DNA from: Bacteroidales bacterium
GTDB taxonomy: Bacteria; Bacteroidota; Bacteroidia; Bacteroidales; F082
Direction: 5' to 3'
Assembly: GCA_024400455.1 (NCBI GenBank)
Contig: JAKSMU010000004.1
Location: forward strand, 158,213-222,212
DNA: 64,000 bases
Each line of letters opens with the position of its first letter. Within the stretch, counting starts at the first letter, position 1. The translations under genes were made by a program, and so were the position numbers. Under the pieces are notes generated by a model. The model was given only the letters and a program-made list of their open reading frames with translations, had not been told where the DNA came from and did no database searches. Below, in pieces: positions 1-9,475 of the stretch.

Positions 1-11
1 ATGTTTGCCCA

Positions 12-362
12 ATGGCTCAGCTGAAGGGCGAATTCGAAAACTGGGCTAACCTCGATGAAGAAGGCCAAAAGGGTCTCGTCGCTAAGGCTATCGAAGTGTT
101 CGGTCAGGAAGAAGAATCATGCTGCAAACACGAAGGTGAAGAATGCGAAATGACTGAAGAACAGAAAGCTGAAATGGAAGCTGTGATGGCAAAACTTAAC
201 GATTGGAAAGCTCAATTCGCCAACATCGCTAACATGAGCCTCGAAGAACAGAAAGACCTCATCATGGCCCGTTTCGAAATGATGAAGCCTTGCTGCCAAA
301 ACGCTGCTGAAGAAGCCGTTGAAGCTGCTGCTGAAGTTATTGAAGAAGTTGTTGCCGAATAA
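12..362 (+). CDS. Small acidic Cys-containing protein, function unknown (possibly 5'-truncated by the window edge)
   Basis: I do not recognise this 116-residue protein. It is very rich in Glu and Ala, with a Glu/Ala/Val-only tail (about residues 98-116) and predicted helical heptads, so it is probably soluble and helical. Five cysteines fall in two clusters: a CC pair at 37-38 with C45 nearby, and a second CC pair at 94-95. This could be a metal or redox site, but no family motif is evident. The reading frame stays open upstream to the first base of the window, so the Met at position 12 may not be the true start. Codon use is regular and a strong intrinsic terminator follows 26 bases after the stop, which supports a real, separately terminated gene. 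Function is not inferred. Confidence 0.65.
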   Translation: MAQLKGEFENWANLDEEGQKGLVAKAIEVFGQEEESCCKHEGEECEMTEEQKAEMEAVMAKLNDWKAQFANIANMSLEEQKDLIMARFEMMKPCCQNAAEEAVEAAAEVIEEVVAE

Positions 363-387
363 TAGCAACATTTTTACAGATTAAGAG

Positions 388-415
388 AAAGGCGACCATG
401 AGGCCGCCTTTTTTT
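388..415 (+). terminator. Intrinsic terminator after the small acidic protein gene
   Basis: A 7-bp stem (AAAGGCG / CGCCTTT) with a 10-base loop is followed by a run of T. It separates the first gene from the ruvA-sprA unit. Confidence 0.85.
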
Positions 416-449
416 GTGTCTATTCTATTATTCCTTTTGAATAAATTCG

Positions 450-457
450 TATTTTTG
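450..457 (+). promoter_or_regulatory. Promoter -7 box for ruvA-sprA
   Basis: TATTTTTG matches the Bacteroidota TAnnTTTG -7 element and lies 25 bases before the ruvA ATG. No clear -33 TTTG is present at standard spacing. Confidence 0.65.
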
Positions 458-482
458 CCGTTTAAACGAATTTACACGGAAA

Positions 483-1064
483 ATGTACGCCTTCATATCA
501 GGTAAAGTAACGGAAAAGACTCCAGCCTATGTCGTGATTGACAATCATGGCATCGGCTATTTCATCAACATCACACTCAACACCTTCACCGCCATCGGCG
601 AAAAGGAAGAAGTCAGACTTTACACACACACGCAAATACTCGAAGACGCACACAATCTTTTTGGCTTTTTTTCACAAAAGGAGCGCGACCTTTTCGAACT
701 GCTCATTTCGGTTTCAGGTGTGGGTTGCAACACTGCACGGCTCATACTTTCATCACTCACAGTAAGCGAACTAAGCAATGCCATTGCCAGCGACGATGTA
801 AAGACCATTCAAAGCGTGAAAGGCATTGGCGCAAAGACAGCCCAGCGCATCGTCATTGACCTGAAAGACAAGCTGAAGAAAATTGACATACAACCCGAAA
901 TTTTCAGCGCACCAAACAATACAATCCGCACTGAAGCGTTATCAGCATTGACAATCTTAGGTTTCAATAAAGCCGCCATCGAAAAAGCTTTGGACAAAAT
1001 TCTGAAGCAGCAACCCGATGCCAGCGTTGAAGCATTGATTAAAGAAGCCCTTAAAATATTGTAA
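483..1064 (+). CDS. ruvA: Holliday junction branch migration protein RuvA
   Basis: RuvA binds the four-way Holliday junction and loads the RuvB motor for branch migration in recombinational repair. The 193-residue length is standard. The N-terminal OB fold begins MYAFISGKV and covers about residues 1-62. Two helix-hairpin-helix motifs follow: VSGVGCNTA near 77-85 and VKGIGAKTA near 112-120. A C-terminal three-helix domain (about 145-193) contacts RuvB in characterised family members. A TATTTTTG promoter lies just upstream and sprA follows after 11 bases, so the two are probably co-transcribed. The ruvA-sprA order is, from memory, also found in other Bacteroidota such as Flavobacterium. Confidence 0.97.
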   Translation: MYAFISGKVTEKTPAYVVIDNHGIGYFINITLNTFTAIGEKEEVRLYTHTQILEDAHNLFGFFSQKERDLFELLISVSGVGCNTARLILSSLTVSELSNAIASDDVKTIQSVKGIGAKTAQRIVIDLKDKLKKIDIQPEIFSAPNNTIRTEALSALTILGFNKAAIEKALDKILKQQPDASVEALIKEALKIL

Positions 1065-1075
1065 ATCATCATATA

Positions 1076-4000
1076 ATGAAATATATAATGAAACGACATA
1101 TTCTTCCGTTTTTAGCCGTTGCAATCTTCCTCATTTTAGGAAACGCCGCTGCTAAAGCAGAACAACACCAATACCAAAGCCCTTACATGCTTGGTTTCTA
1201 CGACGGCCCCGACTCTACAAATGTCATTTATCCTATTCCAACCTACGGAAGCCCAACCGAAAATCTCTTCAACAAATCCCCCTTCTACCTCAGCGATCCA
1301 AGCAACATCACTGAAGAAATCATCTACGATCCCATAACCGGACAATATACCTTCAAACGCCGAATCGGAGATTTCTATTTCGACACCCCAACCACGATGA
1401 CACAATCAGAATACCTTGATTATCAAAGCAAAAAAGGCATTTTGGATTATTGGAAAGAACGCCGCAGTCAAAATGCGAGATCAACGACCAACGGCACTTC
1501 TATCATACCCCCGCTTTATGTCGGCGGCAAAGCATTCGAAACCATTTTCGGCAGCAACACCGTTGACATCCGGCCCCAAGGTTCAGTCGACCTCACCTTT
1601 GGCATCAAGCACAATTACCGTGCCGACCCCTCCAAGAGCAAGCGCTTGCAACACACCACCAACTTTGATTTCGACCAACAGATTCAGCTGAATGTGATGG
1701 CAAAAATCGGTGACAAGATCAACTTCAACATCAACAAAAACACCAAAGCCACCTTCAACTTCCAAGACAAGCTCGATTTAAAATACGAGGGAAAAGAAGA
1801 CGAAATCATCCAATTGCTCGAAGCCGGTAATGTCAGTTTTCCGCTGAACAGCACTTTAATCACTGGTACGCAGCAGCTTTTCGGCATCAAGTCAAAGTTA
1901 AAATTCGGCAACACCACCATTTCATCCATCGTTTCTTATCAGGAAAGCGAATCGCAAAACATCACCGTGCAAGGCGGCGCCCAAACCAATGAATTCGAGT
2001 TCAGCGGCCTTGACTACGAAGAAAACCGGCACTTCTTCCTCAGCCAGTATTTCAGGGACCATTACGAAGAAGCCCTTTCGACCTTGCCGACGGTAACCTC
2101 AAGCGTCAACATCACCAAAGTTGAAGTCTGGATTACAAACACCAACACATCAACCCAAGACACCCGTAACATCCTCGCCCTTACCGACCTTGGCGAAGGC
2201 AAACGCGAATGGATTTACAATAACGAACTGTCACCCGCAAACACTGCGACCATTTTCCCGCGCAATGCTGCAAACAACCTGCTGACACGCATGGACACGC
2301 TCCAGATCCGCAACATCAGCTCTGTCACCAACTACATGTCGAACGACCCGTTGCGTATCGGAAGGTCTGGTTATATGATTGCCGGCCGCGACTTTGAAAA
2401 AATAGAAAACGCACGCCGACTCAGTTCAACGGAATACACCTTAAACTCGCAATTAGGTTTCATCTCATTGAACATCAATCTGAATTCAAACCAAACGCTT
2501 GCAGTCGCCTACCAATACACAATTGTGGGACAAGACGGCGTATTCCAAGTCGGTGAATTCTCCGACCAAGGCATCACTACACCGAAAGTCCTGGTGGCAA
2601 AACTCTTGAGAGGCACAACCGTCAACACAAAGATGCCTATCTGGAACCTGATGATGAAAAACGTCTACAACATGAGGGCTTTCCAAGTAGGTCAGAATGA
2701 CTTCATGCTGAACATTTTCTACAACGGCAACAACAGCAGCACCCCGATGGGTTACTTCACAGAAGGACCTGACAATGTCAAATACACCCCTCTGCTTCAC
2801 CTCTTCGGAGTCGATAACCTGTCCACCCAAAACAATCCTGTTCCCGGTGGTGATGGCGTGTTCGACTTTATTGACCGCGCTGCAACCCAAGGTGGTACAA
2901 TCAATTCGTCCAATGGTAGAATCTACTTCCCTGTCTTGGAACCATTTGGAAGCCATATCAGAAACAAGATTTTCCCAAACAATCCTGACTTAGCAAACAA
3001 ATACGCTTTCGACTCGTTGTATACAACCACAAAGACAACGGCAGAACAATACTCCGAAAAGAACAAATTCACCATCAGCGGTTACTATTCCTCACAATCG
3101 GGCAGCGAAATCAGCCTGAATGCCATGAATGTCGCCCAAGGTTCCGTGAATGTAACAGCAGGAGGCGTTCAACTCGTTGAAAATGTAGACTATACCGTTG
3201 ACTACACCTTAGGTCGTGTTACAATCATCAACGAAGGCATTCTGAATTCTGGCACTCCTATCAATATTTCCATGGAATCAAATTCCGGATTCAGCGCCTT
3301 AAGGAAGACCTTCCTTGGCACCCGAGTCGAGCACGAATTCAGTCAGGATTTCCGCATTGGAGGAACCATTCTCTATTTAGGGGAAAAGTCATACACACAA
3401 AAAATCAACTATGGTGACGAAGCCATCGCCAACACGATTTACGGCGGCGACATCAGCTACCACACCGACGCCCGCTGGCTTACGAGTTTCATCAACTGGT
3501 TGCCCGGCATCAGCACCAAAGCGCCGTCACGCATCAATTTTGATGGCGAATTTGCAAGATTCATCCCTGGCCTTTCAAAATCAGCAAGTGAAAAAGGCAC
3601 ATCCTACATCGATGACTTTGAAGGCGCCAAATCCACAATCGATTTGAGGTTGCCTATGGCATGGAAACTTGCCAGCACACCTCAAAACCAAAACGACCTA
3701 TTCCCCGAAGCAGCCGGCGGAACGGGCCTCGCTTACGGCAAGAACCGCGCAAAACTGGCATGGTACACCATCGACAATTCGGTGTTCTATAACACAAACA
3801 ACACTTATCGTCCAAGCAACATCGACCAAAACGAACTTTCAAAGAACGCTGTCCGTCAAGTGCTTGAAACCGAAATCTTCCCTACTAAAGACATTGAAAC
3901 CGGCACTCCAACCAATGTGTCGGTACTCAACCTTGCCTATTACCCGGAAGAGCGCGGACCTTACAACTATGATGTTGACGCAACACAATATTCATCAGGC

Positions 4001-7000
4001 ATCAACGCCGACGGTAGCTTGAATAATCCAGCAAGCAGATGGGGCGGTATCATGCGCCGCATGGAATCGACAGACTTTGAGGCGACCAACATTGAGTACA
4101 TCGAATTCTGGCTGATGGACCCATTTGCTGACGAAGAATACCAAAACAACCCTGGTAAACTTTACATCAACTTAGGTGACATTTCAGAAGACATCTTGCG
4201 CGATGGACGCAAATTCTACGAAAACGGACTGCCGATTTCAGAGAATGTTGAAAATGTCGACACCACGATTTGGGGACGCGTCCCAACCATGCAAGACCTC
4301 GTCGGGACCTTCAACAATGAATCAGATGCCCGTCAGTATCAAGATGTTGGTTACGATGGCTTGAAAGATAGCGATGAAAAAACATTTTTCGAAGACACCT
4401 ACCTCAACATCATCAGAAGCCGTTTCGGTGAAGGTTCAGAGGCATATGCGAAAGCCGACAATGACCCTTCGGGCGACAACTTCCATTTCTACCGTTCCTC
4501 AGAATGGGACCGCGCTGACGAAGTTGAACACCGTAGCATTTTGGAACGCTACAGAAATTTCAACGGACCCGATGGCAACTCGCCTTCCGACATCCAGCGC
4601 ACAGAAAGCTACACCACAAGCAGCACCACGCTGCCTGATGCCGAAGACATCAACGACGATAACACCTTGAGCGAATCGGAACGCTACTACCAATATGTCA
4701 TTGACCTTGACCCAGCCAAGATGCAAGATCCTGGTCAAAACCACATTTCCGACATCTTTGAAGCCACCAACATCGCGTTGCCAAATGGCGAAATCGGTTC
4801 AGTGAAATGGTATCAGTTCCGAATTCCTATCAAACAGCCCGATAAAGTCATTGGCCGCATTGATGACTATTCATCAATCCGTTTCATGAGAATGTTTGTC
4901 CGCGAATTCCAACGCCCAATCGTATTGCGTTTCGCTACACTCGATTTGGTCAGAGGCGAATGGAGGTCATACTCCCACAACATTCAGGCTCCGGGAGAAT
5001 ATCAGCCGAATGATATCGCAAACGAAACCACATTCGACATTTCTGCCGTCAACCTTGATGAAAACAGCCGTCGTGACCCTATTCCATACGTCATCCCGCC
5101 AGGAATTCAACAGGAACAAGTCATCGGAACAACAGCTATCACAAGAATCAACGAGCAGTCAATGCAAATTACCGTCAACAACCTTGTTGATGGTGACGGA
5201 CGCGCTATTTATAAGACAACGGATTTCGACTTCCGCCAATACAAATACCTGAAGATGTTCATCCATGCTGAATCAGCAGGCGAAACATCCAATGAACTGG
5301 AAGACCAAGACATCACGGTATTCTTGCGATTGGGAAGCGACTTCACCGAAAACTATTATGAATACGAAGTGCCGGTGAAAGTGACCCCATGGGGAACATC
5401 GTATACCAACAAGGAAGGCATCTGGCCCGAAATCAACAACATGGACATCAGGCTGGAGGACTTGGTTCAAGTGAAATCCAACCGTAACGCCGCAATGAAT
5501 CAGCCTGGCAGCGATGTGAAACTGAACTACATCTATTCTGAAAAAATGAAGAAAGGTTCCGAAGACGGCAAGGACTATTATCACACCATAAAAGTCATCG
5601 GTAATCCAAGCATCAGCGATGTAAAAGCCATGATGATAGGCGTGCGCAACCCGAAAAAGCAAAACGCCGAGAGTAGCGACGACGGTCTGGAAAAGAGCGC
5701 AATCGTCTGGGTTAACGAGCTGCGACTCACTGAGCTCAGCAGCAATGGTGGTGTTGCAGGCACCGGGCGCTTGGAAGCCACTCTCGCCGATTTAGGTAGA
5801 GTCACCCTTAGCGGTTCGTACAGTTCGGCTGGTTTTGGCGCAATCGACAGTGACATTACAAGCAACGAATTCATGGCAAACTCAACATTTGCCGTTTCAA
5901 CAGACCTCGAATTGGGGAAATTCCTTGAAAACACAGGCCTCAAAATCCCGATGCACATCGATTATGGCGAGACTAACATCACTCCAAAATACAACCCATA
6001 CGACCCTGACATCAAAATGGAGGACGCTCTCGCAGCACTAAACACGCCTGAAGAACAGAACGCTTTAACCTCAACCATCCACGACTTCACGAAATACAAG
6101 AACATCAATTTCATGAATGTCAGGAAAGAGCGTGTCCAAAAGAGAAACAAAAAAGGCGATAACGAAGAGCCTGTGAACGAAAAGACAAACGGCCGGGATC
6201 CTAACCGAGCCATGGCCGGCAGACAAAGAAACATGCCTAAGATTCACATCTACGACATAGAAAACTTCAACCTGTCATTCTCCTACAATGAGACATATCA
6301 GGAAAACCCTGACATACAGTACTCTTCCGTAAAAAGCTATCGTGGCGGATTGGGATACAACTATTCCGGAAGCCCAAAGAATGTCACACCTTTTGCAAAA
6401 GCCAAGTGGGCATCGAAACCCGCCATGCAGATTGTCAAAGACATCAACTTCTATTATCTGCCAAAGAGCATTACCTTCAACACGGAAATGTATCGCTATT
6501 ATTCCGAAAGTCAGCTCCGTAACAAAACCGGTGGCGACATCATCCTGAATCCAACCGTTTCAAAACAATGGGATTGGGACCGCAACTACCAAATCAGATA
6601 CGACTTAACCAAAGCCTTGACTTTCGAATATTCCGCACAGGCACAGGCATACATTTACGAACCTGCTGGCAAACTCGACAAGGAATCGGCCGACTGGAGT
6701 TACCAACGCGATACCATAAACAATGAATTGAGAAAACTTGGTTCCATGTCGCGTTACCAACAGAGTATTTCTGCAAGTTACACATTGCCAATCAACAAGA
6801 TACCGATTTTCAATTGGATTAATGCCAATGCTAACTATCAAGGCACATACTTCTGGACAGCATCAGCACAATCCATTCAAGACAGATTGGGTAACACCAT
6901 TGAGAACACAAACAACATTTCAGCAAATGCAAACCTCGACTTTACAAAGCTTTACAACAAGGTGCCTTATCTGAAACAACTTGGTTCCACTAAAAGAAAC

Positions 7001-8527
7001 AATAATAACAACGGTAAAAACGGAGGCAAGCAAGGCAAAGGTAAAGAAAAAGAAGAGGAAGAGCAACAAGTGTCAGATTCAACTAAGACTAGCAAGACGA
7101 CTAAAGTCAACATTGGCAAAGTCATCGGCGACAATGCACTACGCATCCTGACACTCGTCAAGAAAGTGTCCGGCACCTATTCCCAAACCAATGGACAATC
7201 ACTGCCGGGATTCATGCCCGAAGCCCAATGGGTCGGCATGGACAACCAACGGATGTGGGCCCCTGGCTTAGGATTTGCCGTTGGCAGTCAAAAAGAAATA
7301 TTCCAGACTGCCGTTGATAACGGCTGGCTTACAACTGATTCTATCTTAAGCAGTCCATACACAAGGAGGAACACCGAAACGATTAACTACCGTGTCAATA
7401 CCGAACCACTGCAAGGTCTCAAGATTGATTTCACCGGCAACCGCACCTATGGCGAGAACTACCAGCACTATTTCCGTGCCAATGCATTCAAGCAATTCGA
7501 AACCTTTACGCCTACCTACGGAGGCAATTTCAACATGACTTACTTCATGATGAGGACCTCATTCGTCAGCGAATACAACGACAGTCTGGCAGGTTCGCCG
7601 TTGTTTGACAAACTTCTGAGCAACAGAAAGATCATCGCCGAGCGTATTGCAACAGGCAACGAACAATGGATGCTGCAAGTCAACAACTATGTTTACGATA
7701 CCGTTGCAGGCGACTACTTCCCACAAGGCTACAACGCAGGCGCAATGGAAGTGCTGATGTATTCGTTCATCTCAGCCTACACGGGCAAAGATGCAAAGAC
7801 AATGAAACTGAATCCATTCCCAGCCATTCCGCTTCCAAACTGGAACTTAACCTACAATGGCTTGACCAATATCCCTGCCATTGGCAAACTGTTCAAGACC
7901 GTCAACATCACACATTCCTACAAGTCGAATTACGCCATCAGTTCATGGGCTTCCAATGTCTACTACGATGAAAACAACACCATCCAGACATTTGAGAACT
8001 CAAGCAACATCATTCCAAAATACGACATTCAGCAAATGGTTGTCAATGAACAATACCAGCCACTCATTGGCGTTGACCTTGGCTTGCAGAACTCGATGAC
8101 AGTCAACCTGCAATTCAAGAAATCGCGCAACATGACATTGAGTTTCACCAACAACCAGCTCACTGAAGTTAACGGAAGAGAAATTGTCATCGGAACCGGT
8201 TATCGCATTAAGAACCTGTCATTTACAGTAACGGCTCTCAATGGCGACGGCAAAGGTAAAACCGTTAAGAACGACCTTGTGCTGAAACTTGACCTCGGTT
8301 TCAAGAGAGACAAGACCATCTTAAGACGCATCGACGAAAACAACAATCAGGTTTCAGCCGGTCAAAACAAGATCAACATCTACCTTACCGCCGATTACAC
8401 TTTCAGCCAGCGCTTGAGCGGACAGTTCTTTATCAAGCACGACATGAGCAATCCGTTTGTCTCCAACACTTTCAAAACCACACAGACTTTCGGAGGCATT
8501 TCACTCAGATTCAACCTCGCACAATAA
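1076..8527 (+). CDS. sprA: SprA/Sov, giant outer-membrane translocon of the type IX secretion system
   Basis: This 2483-residue protein is close in length to Flavobacterium SprA (about 2400) and Porphyromonas Sov (about 2500), which form the very large beta-barrel channel for T9SS cargo. A signal peptide covers about residues 1-28 (ILPFLAVAIFLILGNAAA). A second in-frame ATG at 1088 is an equally possible start. Family-typical sequence includes DYTLGRVTIINEGILNSG near residues 708-725, abundant alternating beta-strand pattern, and an aromatic-rich C terminus. Two charged low-complexity insertions stand out, near residues 1682-1722 (Lys/Arg/Asn) and 1972-2010 (Asn/Gly/Lys then a Glu run). They are probably loops or periplasmic plug-side segments. 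Neighbours ruvA upstream and gcvH-vanZ downstream match the conserved sprA context. It likely exports the three CTD-bearing proteins encoded in this window. Confidence 0.97.
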   Translation: MKYIMKRHILPFLAVAIFLILGNAAAKAEQHQYQSPYMLGFYDGPDSTNVIYPIPTYGSPTENLFNKSPFYLSDPSNITEEIIYDPITGQYTFKRRIGDFYFDTPTTMTQSEYLDYQSKKGILDYWKERRSQNARSTTNGTSIIPPLYVGGKAFETIFGSNTVDIRPQGSVDLTFGIKHNYRADPSKSKRLQHTTNFDFDQQIQLNVMAKIGDKINFNINKNTKATFNFQDKLDLKYEGKEDEIIQLLEAGNVSFPLNSTLITGTQQLFGIKSKLKFGNTTISSIVSYQESESQNITVQGGAQTNEFEFSGLDYEENRHFFLSQYFRDHYEEALSTLPTVTSSVNITKVEVWITNTNTSTQDTRNILALTDLGEGKREWIYNNELSPANTATIFPRNAANNLLTRMDTLQIRNISSVTNYMSNDPLRIGRSGYMIAGRDFEKIENARRLSSTEYTLNSQLGFISLNINLNSNQTLAVAYQYTIVGQDGVFQVGEFSDQGITTPKVLVAKLLRGTTVNTKMPIWNLMMKNVYNMRAFQVGQNDFMLNIFYNGNNSSTPMGYFTEGPDNVKYTPLLHLFGVDNLSTQNNPVPGGDGVFDFIDRAATQGGTINSSNGRIYFPVLEPFGSHIRNKIFPNNPDLANKYAFDSLYTTTKTTAEQYSEKNKFTISGYYSSQSGSEISLNAMNVAQGSVNVTAGGVQLVENVDYTVDYTLGRVTIINEGILNSGTPINISMESNSGFSALRKTFLGTRVEHEFSQDFRIGGTILYLGEKSYTQKINYGDEAIANTIYGGDISYHTDARWLTSFINWLPGISTKAPSRINFDGEFARFIPGLSKSASEKGTSYIDDFEGAKSTIDLRLPMAWKLASTPQNQNDLFPEAAGGTGLAYGKNRAKLAWYTIDNSVFYNTNNTYRPSNIDQNELSKNAVRQVLETEIFPTKDIETGTPTNVSVLNLAYYPEERGPYNYDVDATQYSSGINADGSLNNPASRWGGIMRRMESTDFEATNIEYIEFWLMDPFADEEYQNNPGKLYINLGDISEDILRDGRKFYENGLPISENVENVDTTIWGRVPTMQDLVGTFNNESDARQYQDVGYDGLKDSDEKTFFEDTYLNIIRSRFGEGSEAYAKADNDPSGDNFHFYRSSEWDRADEVEHRSILERYRNFNGPDGNSPSDIQRTESYTTSSTTLPDAEDINDDNTLSESERYYQYVIDLDPAKMQDPGQNHISDIFEATNIALPNGEIGSVKWYQFRIPIKQPDKVIGRIDDYSSIRFMRMFVREFQRPIVLRFATLDLVRGEWRSYSHNIQAPGEYQPNDIANETTFDISAVNLDENSRRDPIPYVIPPGIQQEQVIGTTAITRINEQSMQITVNNLVDGDGRAIYKTTDFDFRQYKYLKMFIHAESAGETSNELEDQDITVFLRLGSDFTENYYEYEVPVKVTPWGTSYTNKEGIWPEINNMDIRLEDLVQVKSNRNAAMNQPGSDVKLNYIYSEKMKKGSEDGKDYYHTIKVIGNPSISDVKAMMIGVRNPKKQNAESSDDGLEKSAIVWVNELRLTELSSNGGVAGTGRLEATLADLGRVTLSGSYSSAGFGAIDSDITSNEFMANSTFAVSTDLELGKFLENTGLKIPMHIDYGETNITPKYNPYDPDIKMEDALAALNTPEEQNALTSTIHDFTKYKNINFMNVRKERVQKRNKKGDNEEPVNEKTNGRDPNRAMAGRQRNMPKIHIYDIENFNLSFSYNETYQENPDIQYSSVKSYRGGLGYNYSGSPKNVTPFAKAKWASKPAMQIVKDINFYYLPKSITFNTEMYRYYSESQLRNKTGGDIILNPTVSKQWDWDRNYQIRYDLTKALTFEYSAQAQAYIYEPAGKLDKESADWSYQRDTINNELRKLGSMSRYQQSISASYTLPINKIPIFNWINANANYQGTYFWTASAQSIQDRLGNTIENTNNISANANLDFTKLYNKVPYLKQLGSTKRNNNNNGKNGGKQGKGKEKEEEEQQVSDSTKTSKTTKVNIGKVIGDNALRILTLVKKVSGTYSQTNGQSLPGFMPEAQWVGMDNQRMWAPGLGFAVGSQKEIFQTAVDNGWLTTDSILSSPYTRRNTETINYRVNTEPLQGLKIDFTGNRTYGENYQHYFRANAFKQFETFTPTYGGNFNMTYFMMRTSFVSEYNDSLAGSPLFDKLLSNRKIIAERIATGNEQWMLQVNNYVYDTVAGDYFPQGYNAGAMEVLMYSFISAYTGKDAKTMKLNPFPAIPLPNWNLTYNGLTNIPAIGKLFKTVNITHSYKSNYAISSWASNVYYDENNTIQTFENSSNIIPKYDIQQMVVNEQYQPLIGVDLGLQNSMTVNLQFKKSRNMTLSFTNNQLTEVNGREIVIGTGYRIKNLSFTVTALNGDGKGKTVKNDLVLKLDLGFKRDKTILRRIDENNNQVSAGQNKINIYLTADYTFSQRLSGQFFIKHDMSNPFVSNTFKTTQTFGGISLRFNLAQ

Positions 8528-8564
8528 TTTTGTGATAAATTGCTGATGATGATTTAAAAATATG

Positions 8565-8572
8565 TATTTTCG
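8565..8572 (+). promoter_or_regulatory. Promoter -7 box for gcvH
   Basis: TATTTTCG, a one-base variant of TAnnTTTG, lies 33 bases before the gcvH ATG. A TTG at 8540-8542 sits 22 bases upstream as a possible -33 element. Confidence 0.5.
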
Positions 8573-8605
8573 CAGCCAGAACATTAACACTAACAAATAA
8601 TAAAA

Positions 8606-8995
8606 ATGAACATTCCAGCAAACTTAAAGTACACAAACGATGACGAATGGATTCGTCTCGAAGGAGAATTCGCTTATGTAGGCATCACCGATTACGCTCA
8701 ACACGAACTCGGCGACATCACTTTCGTTGATGTTGACCCAGATATCGTTGGCGACAACCTCGATGCAGAAGAAGAATTCGGCGCTATCGAAGCCGTTAAG
8801 ACAACAGCTGAACTGCTGATGCCAGTCGGTGGCGAAATCGTCGAAGTCAACGAAGCCATCCTCGATGAAGAAAATGCCAACCTCGTCAACAGCGATCCTT
8901 ATGGCGCAGCATGGATCATCAAGATTAAGGTGAACGACGTCGCCGAACTCGACAGTCTCCTTGATGCCGCTGCTTACGAAGCTAAGATCGGATAA
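8606..8995 (+). CDS. gcvH: Glycine cleavage system H protein
   Basis: GcvH is the lipoyl-bearing shuttle of the glycine cleavage complex, carrying the aminomethyl group from the P-protein to the T-protein. The length of 129 residues equals that of the E. coli protein. The lipoylated lysine is K65 in IEAVKTTAELLMP, and the hairpin PVGGEIVEVNEAI follows as expected. The N terminus (YTNDDEWIRLEGE) and the C-terminal Gly-Ala-Ala-Trp segment are typical. No other gcv gene is in this window. The gene sits directly after sprA, a placement recalled from other Bacteroidota, and may also serve as a lipoyl carrier. The vanZ-like gene overlaps or abuts its end. Confidence 0.97.
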   Translation: MNIPANLKYTNDDEWIRLEGEFAYVGITDYAQHELGDITFVDVDPDIVGDNLDAEEEFGAIEAVKTTAELLMPVGGEIVEVNEAILDEENANLVNSDPYGAAWIIKIKVNDVAELDSLLDAAAYEAKIG

Positions 8996-9404
8996 TTCTC
9001 CCATCTTGGAAAAGCTGACAAGAAATATCTACCCGGGACTCCTATGCGGAATCGTAATCTTGATTCTGACAGGGCTTCCGGGTTCTTGTTTTCCACATGT
9101 CAAGCCCGCAATTGGTTTGGACAAGGTGGCTCATATCGGCATGTATGCCGCTTTTGCTTTCCTCTCTGTTTGGGGCTATCGACAGCAATTTACGCAAAAG
9201 AATAAAAAAGGAAAACAGAAAGCGCTTTTGCTTACCTTTTTCATCAGCATTTGTTACGGCGCATTGACCGAAATCATGCAGGAAACAATATGCTATCAGC
9301 GCACTGGAAGCGTGTATGATTTCATTGCAGATGTCATCGGAAGCATGCTCGGAATAGCATTTTTCGCTTTTTTGAACAAAAAGAAAAATAAATATGCTTG
9401 TTGA
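8961..9404 (+). CDS. VanZ family membrane protein
   Basis: This is a small integral membrane protein with about four hydrophobic segments. It carries the VanZ-family signature: LDKVAHIGMYAAFAFL near residues 53-68, and the C-terminal EIMQ / R-T-G-S-V-Y-D / A-D-V-I-G-S pattern. VanZ itself contributes to teicoplanin resistance, but the role of most VanZ-like proteins is unknown and no resistance function is claimed here. The start is uncertain. The first ATG (8961) overlaps gcvH by 35 bases; TTG at 9006 gives a 132-residue product with a cleaner boundary. The latter is plausible because gldE in this window also appears to start with TTG. Confidence 0.8.
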   Translation: MMPLLTKLRSDNSPILEKLTRNIYPGLLCGIVILILTGLPGSCFPHVKPAIGLDKVAHIGMYAAFAFLSVWGYRQQFTQKNKKGKQKALLLTFFISICYGALTEIMQETICYQRTGSVYDFIADVIGSMLGIAFFAFLNKKKNKYAC

Positions 9405-9428
9405 CGCGTTTTGTAAATAAATAATTAC

Positions 9429-9436
9429 TACTTTCG
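9429..9436 (+). promoter_or_regulatory. Promoter -7 box for the TonB-family gene
   Basis: TACTTTCG, a TAnnTTTG variant, with TTTG at 9410-9413 upstream. The start codon is 40 bases downstream. Confidence 0.55.
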
Positions 9437-9475
9437 CAACGCAAAAAGTAGCATAAATTTAAAAGACATATAACT

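Noticed and set aside
8961..9404. A vancomycin/teicoplanin resistance gene
   Set aside because: Only the VanZ-like membrane fold is visible; no van operon or regulator is nearby and most VanZ-like proteins have no known resistance role.
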